Shown here piece after piece: positions 20,472 through 29,979 of a stretch of 64,000 nucleotides of DNA. Position numbers and translations under genes: made by a program. The stretch is from Symsagittifera roscoffensis (taxonomy: Eukaryota; Xenacoelomorpha; Acoela; Convolutidae), in assembly GCF_963678635.1 (NCBI RefSeq), contig NC_087065.1, forward strand, positions 9,757,579 through 9,821,578, written 5' to 3'. Numbering within the stretch: position 1 is the first letter of the stretch; each line of letters starts with the position of its first letter. A model generated the notes under the pieces. The model was given only the letters and a program-made list of their open reading frames with translations, ran no database searches and was not told where the DNA came from.

Positions 20472-21131
20472 TTAGTTGTTGCATCGGGTATACTTTGTCC
20501 GCATAGCCCTTAATAAAATCCCTGTAATATTCGCAAAACCCAAGAAGCTCATCAGTTGATGTTCCGTTTTTGGCGATTTCCAGGTCAAAACCGCTTCTAC
20601 TGCATCTGGGTCTGGTCTGATGCCATGTCTATCCACCATGCTCCCCAGGTATTTAATCGAGTCCTTGAGTCTTTCGCACTTCGATGGTTTGAATTTTAGT
20701 CCCGATCTCTTCATGCAGGCGAACACCTCGTCTAGTCGCTCGATGTGGTCTTCTAGTGTTGGTGTCGCTATTACCACTTCGGCCACGTAGCATATTACCA
20801 GGTTGCCGTATTTCTTCGTTACACCTATCAATGCGTGCGCCATCAATCGTTGAAACGTAGCCGTGGCGTTGCAAAGACCAAAGGGAATCCTTATCCATTG
20901 AAATTGCCCCAGCTCGCAGGCAAACTCTGTTTTGTCCCTGTCTTGCTTCCTCAGTGGGACCTGCCAAAAAACTGATCCTAAATCAAGAGTCGTGAAAAAT
21001 TTTGCGTCCCCTAACTTCGAGAAGCTCTCATCAATTCTAGGTATGGGATAGGCATCCTTCACCGTGACGGAGTTCAAAAATCGAACGTCACAACAAAACC
21101 TTAATTGGTCGCCTTTCATCTTAGCCATCAC
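20472..21131 (-). pseudogene. Reverse transcriptase (unit A), YVAE variant
   Basis: All RT blocks are present from KGDQLRFCCDVRFLNS to KTEHQLMSFLGF, including KDAYPIPRID and PFGLCNATATFQ. The catalytic box at 20778-20789 encodes YVAE, losing both active-site Asp residues. At 20535-20541 the minus strand reads GGGTTTT, in the phase of a -1 slippery heptamer, and the conserved connection region (CEYYRDFIKGYA) continues in the -1 frame. A TAG in the codon before ACGVVMAKM breaks the frame upstream, where most Gypsy RTs have a Trp or a similar residue. Confidence 0.92.
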
Positions 21132-21143
21132 TACTCCACACGC

Positions 21144-21803
21144 CTACGGTGATTTGGATGGTTCTATCATACCATACTCTAGTAAGGTTTCTATCTCTTT
21201 TCTACATGCATCCGATTTGTGTGGGGTCATACGCCTCGCCCCCTCCCTGTGCGGTACCGCTGACTCTTCAAGCTCTATTTCATGTTCAACAAAATTACAA
21301 CATCCAATGTCTCCCTTATGTTTGGAAAAAACCTCCTCATTCCGCTCTAGTACGTCCTTGATGGCTTCGAGTTGTTCGTCCGTTAACTTGCCCCTCAATT
21401 GCTGTATTTCTGGTAAAAACCGGTTTATCCATTTCTATTTCCTCTAGTCTAGTGTGGGTCTTTCCGGGAAATTCGAACAGCTCGAAAGTCCATCGACTGT
21501 CTCTGACTTAAGTGATTTCACAAGACCTGACGTATCTTTTATTTTCTTCAATCTTCTCAAGATACAAATCTTGTCCCTATGATTGGGACAATCAAGAACT
21601 TCATTCTCTTTTACATTTTCAGTCATTTCGTATCGAGTTTTCACGGGTGAAGCGTATCCCAGTTTTCTTCCCCTCTGGATTGTGATGGGTATATCAAGAG
21701 TATTTAACAAGACACTGACGCAGAGGTCGCTCTTGGTTCTTCCTAAAAGAGCAGCACTTTGACTATTTGGATTTGTGACTATGCATAATTTACTTGTTGT
21801 CAC
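21144..21803 (-). pseudogene. Pol region between protease and RT (unit A)
   Basis: Frames 21803-21444 and 21398-21144 are in phase with each other, separated by a stop. They include LTDEQLEAIKDVLERNEEVFS and IEPSKSP, the usual lead-in to the RT palm. The next codon is TAG, then RT begins. Confidence 0.7.
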
Positions 21804-22457
21804 TTAGTTCTTTGTCATCCGCAAGCTTACAATTGCCGCTTCGTTTGCTTTCAGCCTCACCCTCCTACTCAAGAATACTGGTGTTTTATTCTCATTCGTC
21901 ATTATTAAATTTACCTGTTTAATTACGTACTTCCTTTCCGGGTTTCGAATCCTGAATATGGCATTGTTTAGATCAATTGTTATGTCGAAATTTTTGATGA
22001 AGTCTCTGCCTAAAATGAATTGGTCAGACTCATCCAGGTTTTCCACCACAAGAAAGCTCATCCACAGGTTGCGTTCCCCCAAGTTTAGGGCTATTATTGG
22101 TGTCCTGCCTAGTACCCGCAGCGCCCCTTTGTTTGCAGCTGGCAGCCGTATTCTCGAGTCTATCAAATCGTCTTTGTCGAAGCCCATTCGCTCTCAAATT
22201 TCGATTGGTACAAAGCTCAAGACCGCTCCCGTGTCTAGTAACCCGCGCAACTGAGTCCTCTTGCCGCTTATATCAAGCACGTATGCTGATACGTCTGCTT
22301 CCGTTCCGATATGCATTGCATCTTCTTCCAACATGGCGCAGTGTCCAATCGATCTCACTTTCAGTTCTTCTCTGCCCACGTAGATCTGTCCGGCTAGTTC
22401 TTCGTCACATGTTGTCATAGTCTTTGTGTAGATGTTTATTCCATCTATGTTTAACAT
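21804..22457 (-). pseudogene. Retropepsin-like aspartic protease (unit A)
   Basis: 22457-22194 carries the active-site motif LRGLLDTGAVLSFVP (Asp-Thr-Gly). After an in-frame TGA the chain continues in 22187-21804 with the second half (RTPIIALNLG, DQFILGRDFI), matching the ALLGRDFL-like C-terminal signature of Gypsy proteases. It cleaves Gag-Pol in LTR retrotransposons. The single TGA between the halves inactivates this copy. It is the only DTG in the window. Confidence 0.8.
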
Positions 22458-22529
22458 TACCTCAGGTGGACCATAGACCTCCGTGTATCTATTTTCGACG
22501 CGGACTGACTTGCTGCCGCCCCTCGTGAG

Positions 22530-22775
22530 TCAGGCTCCTAAGGCTCTAGAAATTGTTTTTGGACTTATTGTACTCACGTAATCTGCGTACACATCAATGT
22601 GCATTATCGTCTGATCGCTCGTTTCACTCGGGTTTCTTGTTACTTCATGGCCGCCCACTGTGATTATCGACATTATCCTGGCTCCAATTTTTGTGATGCC
22701 GAATGGTTTTCCTGTCACCATTTTTAGATTGTTACAATTTCCACTCCTTGTCGCTCCCATCTCGGCCTCTGGCAC
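22530..22775 (-). pseudogene. Gag-protease linker (unit A)
   Basis: An 81-residue frame in the same orientation between the Gag C-terminus and protease, with recognisable homology to unit D 34725-35201 (MH-IDVYAD versus MHLDIYAD). No catalytic motif. It may be the N-terminal part of the protease domain region. Confidence 0.5.
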
Positions 22776-22790
22776 TGGAACCGGCCTTTA

Positions 22791-23753
22791 CTATGTCTCA
22801 TTCAACTTCTGCCTTTCGATCTCCTGCTTCAGTCTTTGCTCGATCTCTTTCGTCGCTAGGTCCTGTTTCACTTTGTTGATAGCCTCCGCAGCTGCTTTCT
22901 CATAGTTTATTTCTAGAGAGTTCGTGGCCTCAGTTTCTATGGCATTTTTGACTTGCGTTACAGCCTTCACCGTTTTTGTCGGTAATTCTGCACTCGATGC
23001 CTCGGAGTTTATCGTGTCAAATTCAGCTTGCCTGTTCCTCGTGTTCTGTACCGCAGCCAGTGCTAGCTTGTGTTTGGGGTTGTTTTGGTTCTTCACTGCT
23101 TCCCAAAACAACGGACAATCCATCCTGAGGTGGCCTTCTTGATTGCACAAGAAGCACCTCGCACCTATTTTGATGATCAAGCCACTATAGACCTCATGTT
23201 CCTCCGTCTGGCTCATATCTTCTTCATCCGGCGCATATCCCAGACTCTTCATGCCTTGTTTGTACGTCGTGCAATCTGCCACGTGATGATCCGCTGATCC
23301 GCATTTTGCGCATGACCTACGTTTGTACATACCATCTCTAGGCTTGTACCACGACGACCTCTGTGGTTGACTTCCTCCATGCATGTTTCTATTTTCTGAG
23401 TTAGTATACTTCTTCGGTTTCATCAACATGTGCTCCCTTGACTTTTGTCTCATCTCTTCTGGAGTTGGTGCATTATCCTTCGAAAGAGTATAGTACGTTG
23501 CCAGCATTGTTCTCAAGTCGTCACTTTTTACCCCATCTAGGTTGCTCAAGATTGCCGTGCAGCCCTGCCTATCGTCATTCAAGTTGTCTTGTTCCAAGTG
23601 TAACCTCATGACTTCTACCCATTTGTCGATGCATCCAACTGAGTCGTCTTTGAACTCCTTTGGTTTCTTGAAGGTTTTCTTGGATTTGCCTCCGCCTCTT
23701 CCACTGGAGTCAATATTCCTCGTAGCTAATGCCTCCAGTGTCCTATTCATCAT
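22791..23753 (-). pseudogene. gag: capsid-like and nucleocapsid (unit A)
   Basis: A 320-residue frame. The first part is a capsid-like segment (GCIDKWVEVMRLHLEQ) with about 80 codons deleted after AILSNL. Two CCHC zinc knuckles of the form C-x2-C-x4-H-x4-C follow (CAKCGSADHHVADC and CFLCNQEGHLRMDC), typical of nucleocapsid proteins that bind RNA. The Lys/Glu-rich C-terminus is probably coiled coil. The frame begins at ATG-ATG directly after a TAA that closes the upstream gag segment. The same TAA-ATG-ATG arrangement exists in unit C. Confidence 0.85.
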
Positions 23754-24959
23754 TTACCAGGTGTTAGCCCACGTCATGGTATCGGGTCCCACATTAGTTA
23801 CGGTGGTGAAATCCACTGGGCCACTTGTTGAGTTCGAGGTTCCACCCTTCATAATAGTCTTGCCCCCCCCCCCCCTGCCCCTGCGCTCGCTGCACTCCGG
23901 GGTAACGGTGTGGACTCTCGTTAATTCCGTTGTGGCTCTACAAAATCGACTCAAGATCGAACTGCCTTGCGTTCGATCTGTTACCAGCTTGTCTTGTGAT
24001 GTAGAGTTTCTCAAGAGAGCATCCAGTTTGGACTGTACGGCACATGAACTTTCGGCCTGGTCCCTGCTCATTGTGTCTATTCTCGTCTCCAGACTCCCTA
24101 ACTTACTGTTCACAGTGTCGTACTGTAGCTTCATTTCTTGCATGTCTTTTTTGATGTTTTTCTCTCTCTCTTTGTCGGTAGCCTTTACCTTGTCTGACAT
24201 TTGCTGTAGCTTCTCTTCAGTTGCCCTCGCCAGATTGAAGCAATTGTCCAGGCTCTCGCTCTTATTATAGCGTATCTCCTTCTTTAGCATTTGTCGATCA
24301 TCTTCACTGTACTTCAACTTTTTGTCGATTTTTTCCAACTTCGCCATCAAGTCGCCCAGTTCAAGAGAAGTTGTTTTCTCTTGGTTAGCTGTTGCCCCTT
24401 CGTTAACTGTTGCCTCATGGTTAGCTGTTGCTCCAAGTTCGTCTCGATTGGCCTCTGTTGTTATTGCAGAAACTGTTCCAAATGTCTTGCCTTTCTCGGT
24501 CGTTGGTGCTACCTCCTCCTTCTCTCTTGGTTTCATTCCGACCATCATTGCAATCCTCTCTGTGAACGACGTTCTTTTTGTTTGAGAATCATCGTTTAAC
24601 GTTTCCGGCGTGTTGGTTGTTGTATCGTCCACAATGTCAATCGGCGAGAACTCTATCGTTTTCTTTTCCTGTTCCTCCGCATTCCGCATTGGTGTCAATT
24701 CCGTTGTCTTTCTTTACACCTCATCAACAATTGGATCTGGTGTCTCAAGATCGATTTCTATGGCAGGTACTGTTTGTCTTTCCACAGCGCTTTCTTTCGT
24801 GTTGTTTTCCTTTGCGCTTCTTGTGTTAACCATACTCACGGAAAAGTTCTTTCTCATTACTTTCGGATCCGATAATGTCGCCTTCCGTTGCGACGATTTA
24901 AGATTTTTCCTGGACTCTAGTACTCTTTTGTCTGCTATCGGTACCCTACTTCGCCTCAT
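23754..24959 (-). pseudogene. gag N-terminal region with coiled coil (unit A)
   Basis: 24959-24714 begins at an ATG after the AT-rich leader (MRRSRVPIADKR) and is basic. After an in-frame stop, 24698-23754 contains a Thr/Glu-rich disordered stretch, then a long coiled coil (KLEKIDKKLKYSEDDRQMLK to KLGSLETRIDTMSRDQ), then a Gly/Thr-rich end containing a C-run (23864-23876 on the plus strand). It ends at TAA just before the 23753 gag frame. Its role would be Gag assembly. Confidence 0.7.
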
Positions 24960-25130
24960 GATTTTTATTCACAATTTTTTTTTATTTACAATATTAATAT
25001 TTACAAATTTCAATTCTACAGACAAAAATCTAAAAATTCTTCTCAATTTTTTTTTGAGAAAAAAATCAATAGGTGATCCTAATCTAGTTGACTTTAGGCT
25101 GTTTGTTAATCAATCTGAGTGCTTTTTTGT
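24960..25130. other. AT-rich leader upstream of unit A gag
   Basis: Poly-T/A tracts without coding potential. It lies where the 5' leader of unit A would be, but no primer-binding site or LTR edge was recognised. Confidence 0.4.
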
Positions 25131-25139
25131 GCTTTTACT

Positions 25140-25690
25140 TAAGTGTTGGGACACTTCACACTGTCCCAAGACCTCACACCGTAGTGTTGGGACACTTCAC
25201 CCTGTCCCAAGACCTACCACTCAAGTGTTGGGCTACCTCGCACTGTCCCAAGACATTTCCGTACTGTCTCAAGACTTTTCCCGTACTGTCCCAAGACTTC
25301 CTCGTACTGTCCCAAGACTTTTCCGTACTGTCCCAAAACTTTTATGTACTGTTTCAAGACTTTTCCGTACTGTCCCAAGACTTCTTCGTACTGTCCCGAG
25401 ACTTCTTCGTACTGTCCCAAGACTTTTCCGTACCGTCCCAAGACTTTTCCCTACTGTCCCAAGACTTTTCGGTTCTGTCCCAAGACTTTTCGGTGCTGTC
25501 CCAAGACTTCTTCGCACTGTCCCAAGACTTTTCGGTGCTGTCCCAAGGCTTTTCGGTGCTGTCTCAAAACTTCTTCGCACTGTCCCAAGACTTTTTGGTA
25601 CCGTCCCAAGACCTTGCCAATCAAGTGTTGGGCCACCTCACACTGTCCCAAGACTCCTTCTTTCCTTGTGTTGGGACAATCGAATCTCTT
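25140..25690. repeat. 21-bp tandem repeat (TGTCCCAAGACTT family)
   Basis: About 18 head-to-tail units of the type CTGTCCCAAGACTTYTTCGTA occur from 25237 to 25610 with exact 21-bp spacing. They are flanked by longer units with TGTTGGGACA followed by TGTCCCAAGAC (25145, 25183, 25226, 25627), which form short inverted repeats. The spacing is a multiple of three, so open frames exist on both strands; these are not taken as genes. Confidence 0.9.
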
Positions 25691-25739
25691 CTTCTTCATT
25701 GTTGGGACTCTTGAACCACTATCCTTGGTACCACCACTT

Positions 25740-26490
25740 GAGATCTAGTATAAAAGTTTACCCAAAACCCAACCTTACTAACCAAAAGTTTCAATTACTA
25801 ACCCCCCTGTATTTGTCTCCCTTTATTAATCTAATGCAAGTTGAAACCCAACTTGTTCGCAGGTGTCTTGTGATCACCTGTTTGTTCAAAACCGGTAAAA
25901 CTGGTACCGAAAACGTAAAAACTTAAACGAGAAAAATTATAAAAACAGAAAGATGAACCCACCTAAAATTCAAAGGTGACCAATTTCGTCCTTTCGTGAA
26001 AAAACGTCTGGTACCTGATTGTCAAGCGTTTTCCTCCACCCACTAACGTTCTTATGGGGTATTCTCCTTCCAGGTTACAAAAACTGTCTATTTCCGAACC
26101 CCCCCCCCCCACCTGATCCGACCAGGGCATCTACCTTAATTCGATCCCAAATTTGGACTTCCTCGTTTTGTAACTCACGCGTGTAAGATTCTAATGTAAC
26201 TAGATTGACGATATTGATTGATTAGTTACTGTAACGTGTCCCCCCTTTTTAGAATTTGCAACCGCCAACATCTAACCTTACCAGCCCCCCTTCTAACCTC
26301 CCCCCTATCTAGCCCCCTTCTTCAGCCAAAAATTACCTTAAGCGCGATGGGTGCTAAACCTCTTGAGAGAAAACCGTAGAACCTGTTTCCAGGTTCTGCT
26401 TGAGTAAAAACGTATCCTCAAAACAGTGGGAATCCGCCTATCCAATTTTACACTTATCTCCTATAATGTAATGTGGATTTTAACGATACC
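25740..26490. other. Non-coding, C-rich tracts
   Basis: No gene seen. C-runs occur at 26100-26110 and around 26240-26320. It could be LTR or leader sequence of unit A, but this cannot be shown. Confidence 0.4.
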
Positions 26491-26494
26491 CGTT

Positions 26495-26745
26495 TGACCA
26501 AACAGAACACCCCTGTTTGTCCTTCTCTGGCTGTTCTGATTCCGTGCTGGTTGTCTCCTTGGCGTATCCCGCACCACTCACCAAAACCACTTTCCCACTT
26601 GACTGGTCACCTTTTCCAATCAAGTCTCCTAGAAGTCCGTCGAATGAACAAACAAAACGCCCCTGTGCCTTTCTCTGTTTGTTCTCGTCCTTGCTGGATG
26701 CTCATTTGGTGTGTCCAGCACCTGTCGGGTCCCCTTCCTGTGAAC
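26495..26745. repeat. Diverged direct repeat pair (about 100 bp each)
   Basis: Two successive similar segments, 26495-26600 and 26640-26745, share the order AAACARAACRCCCCTGT, TTCTCTG, TGTTCT, TGCTGG, GCACC. They sit immediately beside the palindrome at 26755. Confidence 0.5.
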
Positions 26746-26754
26746 CGTTTTCCC

Positions 26755-27427
26755 GCTCTCCGAACGAGGCCTAGCTAACCGAGTAAAGAGGGTAACTAGG
26801 GGGACAAAAAACGAATAAAAAGACAAAAAGCTAAACAAAAAACCAAAAAATAATAGAAGAGGAACAAAAAGCATTAAAAAAATAAAAGGACAGTGACCTT
26901 GACACCAGATAAGTTGGATCAAACCTTTATATTAATTAAAATAGTATACCCATACTATTTTCACAAGACCGATCGTTTCGATCAAATCAGCAATTTTATA
27001 CAGGTGCCTGAGTGCGGGGCGTTGTTAAGGGTTTTCAGATAGATCTCAACTTCACTGGACCATTAGGAGACTTGACTGGAAAAGATTACCAGCTATTTTT
27101 TTCCAGTCAAGTCTCCTAGTGGTCCAGTGAAGTTGAGATCTATCTGAAAACCCTTAACAACGCCCCACACTCAGGCACCTGTATAAAATTGCTGATTTGA
27201 TCGAAACGATCGGTCTTGTGAAAACAGTATGGTTATACTATTTTAATTAATGTAAAGGTTTGATCCAACTTATCTGGTGTCAAGGTCACTGTCCTTTTCT
27301 TTTTTTAATGCTTTTTGTTCCTTTTTCTAATATTTTTTGGTTTTTTGTTTCGCTTTTTGTCTTTTTGCTCGTTTTTTGTCCCCTAGTTACCCTCTTTACT
27401 CGGTTAGCTAGGCCTCGTTCGGAGAGC
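26755..27427. repeat. Near-perfect 673-bp palindrome
   Basis: The left arm (26755-27083) and the reverse complement of the right arm (27099-27427) match with few differences. The arms are each about 329 bp with a 15-bp spacer centred near 27091. Outer ends read GCTCTCC and GGAGAGC. Arms contain pyrimidine/purine-rich low-complexity sequence and no recognisable gene. It may be a fold-back element or a recent inverted duplication. Confidence 0.93.
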
Positions 27428-28520
27428 ATAACAGGAATTTTCTCGAGTTTTTTCAAAAAGTCCGGTACTCTAGAATGGGCATGTAGCCCGGAGCTGTGTC
27501 AAGTGGGTTTGACTCCTTAGGCATGATGTCGTAAAAACAACCAGGAGCGCCATAAAAACACTATGTAACAGTCGCCTACTTAAGTCACATTGAGGTTACA
27601 GAAAAATAGGCCCTATAACCCTTGGCTCAAGAGTCAGGGACTCTATCTCTTGAGTTTTCTACCTCGAACGGTCGGAGCCAATTCGGTTCATTTGCGACAT
27701 GAGACTAAAACCCTCGTTACAGCTTAAAGGCCACTACCAAAATACCCCCCCCCACTCTAGAAAATAAGAACGTTACCATACTTAGGTCTCAAAATATCCA
27801 AAAAACACGAACGCCGTCAAAAACAGGGTCGGAACATTCCATTTTAGTTGCTTTAAATTAGACAGTGGATTTTTGATCCATTTCAGATGGATCAACCTAA
27901 AATTCTCTTTACCTCAACATAACGATTACAAAACACACTCAAAAAAACTAAATTGGGTACTCACATACCAGCACACTCGAGAATTGGAGTAACTAAATTA
28001 ACTAGCGACTGCAGCGTTAAAGGGAATTAAATTTTAACTCAAGAAGTCTGTAATTAATGAATTCCAGCAAAAGAAATGAGTTTCAACTTGGGAATTGAGT
28101 TTTTGGGGCTGGACCATTGGGAGACCCCGGTTGTCCAACTTTCCACTGAAGGTTCACTCTGGTCCACTTCTAATGAACATCTTCTGCTTTCGCAATCGTT
28201 CTGTCTCCTATTTCAGGATAACACAGCTCTACTCTACTGTGATACTATCTGGAAATTGCGAATAGCAATTTCCCGCTGCTTTTTCGACCACTTTCCCGCA
28301 ATTGCAGTTCAATTGTACTGATCTTATATTACTGAGATTTTCAGTTGTCGCGAGAAAGTTGAGCATGACATGCTCAATTCGAATTTTTCAAAAAATTTTC
28401 ATTTCACCCAAAATTACGTTATTCGTATTGCTCAAGGTCAAACTTTCAAATATGACCGACTGGCACATTTGCTTTAAGACAAGAAATACCGGTGGGAACG
28501 GAGATACAGCAAATTAATGA
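27428..28520. other. Non-coding stretch
   Basis: No supportable gene on either strand. There is a short C-run near 27745-27753. Open frames here are short and look random. Confidence 0.5.
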
Positions 28521-28527
28521 CAAAAAC

Positions 28528-28684
28528 GGTTTGTACCCATGTTGCAGCAGGAAAGTCACATATAGATCAAAGGGGGTTGAATGCGAGAGTTGCAGAAACT
28601 GGTATCATCTAAAATGTAGAAAAAACATCCGATGACAATAACGCATCAAAAACTGAGATAGTCTGGTACCGTGAAAGCAGCTGC
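28528..28684 (+). pseudogene. PHD-finger-like remnant
   Basis: Translation gives YPCCSRK, then GVECESCRNWYHLKCRK, then after a one-base frame change IVWYRESSC. The spacing C-C / C-x2-C / W-Y-H-x2-C / W-x4-5-C follows a PHD zinc finger, a fold that reads histone tails and also occurs in several retroelements. It sits directly 5' of the Penelope-like RT end, without the rest of the RT fingers and palm, so the two were joined by deletion or template switching. Confidence 0.55.
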
Positions 28685-28717
28685 CGCGCTAAGAACAAGG
28701 AGAAGGATACTCCCCAG

Positions 28718-29230
28718 GTGAAATTGTTCCTCAGGTATGTGGATGACATTGTTAGAACAATCAGAGGGGAGCCGAGTTGTCTTCTCGATGCCGCCAGTTC
28801 TCTTCATCCAAATCTGCAGTTCACTCTAGAGGAAACTAATTCGGAGGGGAATTTGCCGTTCCTGAATTTGAACATAAATGTATCGCAAGGTAGGGGTGTA
28901 ACTTGCAGTTATCAGAAACCAACAGATACAGAGACTATACTGAACTATAAAAGCTGCGCCGCAAATCAGTATGAGCGTAGTGTTATCCAAGGCACTGTAC
29001 ACAGGGTTTTTAGGAGTACAACTAGCTGGGAGCAACTTGATAAGGATATGAAAACTAATAGGGCGCATTGGCTGACAAATCAATACCCTGAAAATTGGTC
29101 CGCAAAGGTGGCTTCAGAAGCCCTGTGCAAAGTCATCGGGGGTAAGGGTAAGCCCCTGGATAGTGAGAGGTGTTTGTCAACTCAATCACCAAAGGATGTG
29201 AAGCATCCAATGCGGATGGTGCAATATTGA
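28718..29230 (+). pseudogene. Penelope-like RT, C-terminal half
   Basis: Begins at LFLRYVDDIVR (catalytic Asp-Asp intact), then LHPNLQFTLEETNSEG, LPFLNLNINV, YQKPTDTETILNYKS, and the thumb-like region ending MRMVQY. These are the standard late RT blocks of PLEs. All blocks upstream of YVDD are absent, so the fragment cannot be active alone. The frame continues beyond the TGA into the endonuclease. Confidence 0.85.
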
Positions 29231-29674
29231 GTTAACCAAAGCCAATATTTTGCTAACAGGTTACGAAAATTAACCAACATTCAAGTGGTTTTCACAAAAA
29301 GAAAACTAGAATCATGTTTACCATCACTGAAGTCAGCATTTTCTAATTACCTCAAGTCAAGAGTGGTTTACAAATTCTCATGTAATGGATGCTTTTCCAC
29401 CTATGTCGTACAAACTGTTCGACATTTGACCACTAGAATTGAGGAAAATAAGAAAACAGACTCACCGGTAGGCCTCCACCTTCAGCAATGCCAACTTGAG
29501 GGAAATAGCGCAGATCTTAGTTGGGAAATTATAGATAGGTCAAACAACCAAAACAAATTGTTAACACTAGAGGCAATACATATCAGGAAAGAGAAACCGG
29601 ACTTGAACACGCGCGATGAGCAGGGAGTTAACACTGAAAAATTAGTCCCAAAATTTTTTTGGTTTTTTTATTAA
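29231..29674 (+). pseudogene. Penelope-like GIY-YIG endonuclease domain
   Basis: Same frame as the RT. It has VVYKFSCNGCFSTYVVQTVR followed by HLTTRIEE, a His-Cys pair (LHLQQC) and ALTLEAIHI-type endings (LLTLEAIHIRKEKPDLNTR). The CxxC and H/C residues are typical of the PLE version of GIY-YIG. The second motif, normally Tyr-(Val/Ile)-Gly, reads Tyr-Val-Val, replacing the conserved glycine. Confidence 0.8.
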
Positions 29675-29889
29675 TAAAATGTACATGTCTAAATCAAAAT
29701 TATGACTCAGAAACTTCCGAACAAACTAGTTAAAACTGTTTAATTAATTTTAATCTTAAGGGTAATTTAGAGGCCAACTGTGGTTGGCTTATTTTTTAAT
29801 AAGATGGTTTAGAACCAAAATGTATGTGAATTATTGTAAATAACCTTTTTAAGTTGATGTATTATCGTCGTTTCGATTATGTTACTGTT

Positions 29890-29975
29890 AAAATCCTGAC
29901 GATGCACATAGTTGCGAAATTGTTTGAAAATTACCTTTTAGCAAAAATTTCTACTTCATTAGACCTTCATCAGAT
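29890..29975 (+). ncRNA. Hammerhead-ribozyme-like cores in PLE 3' region (tentative)
   Basis: On the plus strand CTGACGA (29896-29902) is followed by a GCA...TGC stem and GAAA (29916-29919), the spacing of a minimal hammerhead core. On the minus strand CTGATGA (complement of 29967-29973) is followed by GAAA (complement of 29948-29951). Stems I and III are weak by eye. PLEs commonly carry hammerhead motifs, so these may be degenerate ones. Confidence 0.3.
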
Positions 29976-29979
29976 CGCC

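Larger units (their letters stand above)
16379..24959 (-). mobile_element. Ty3/Gypsy-type retroelement, unit A (most complete pol)
   Basis: The most complete gag-protease-RT-integrase-macro series in the window, followed by a spacer and the first part of ORF-X. It starts near 24959 after an AT-rich leader and ends at 16380, where ORF-X is joined to RT of unit B. Missing compared with relatives: about 80 capsid codons (present in unit C), RNase H (present in unit D), the pol tail/macro linker (present in unit C) and the distal ORF-X. Stops and frameshifts interrupt nearly every domain. Confidence 0.88.
28718..29690 (+). mobile_element. Penelope-like element, 3' fragment
   Basis: A 5'-truncated retroelement. 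It carries the C-terminal RT portion followed by a GIY-YIG endonuclease, the order diagnostic of Penelope-like elements (PLEs). Both parts are in one frame interrupted by a single TGA at 29228-29230. The 3' flank holds hammerhead-like cores, which PLEs often carry. Confidence 0.85.

Noticed and set aside
1-24700. Many plus-strand open frames of 60-240 codons (for example 1446-1973, 11460-12155, 23542-24270)
   Set aside because: Antisense shadows of the minus-strand retroelement genes; they have no domain signatures and are rich in Ser/Leu/Phe.
25088-25926. Long plus-strand open frames (up to 438 codons, 24610-25926) and matching minus-strand frames
   Set aside because: They are translations of the 21-bp tandem repeat, which stays open in every frame because its length is a multiple of three.
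26629-26922. Open frames inside the palindrome arms
   Set aside because: Phe/Leu-rich translation of low-complexity pyrimidine tracts; both arms give the same product because they are inverted copies.
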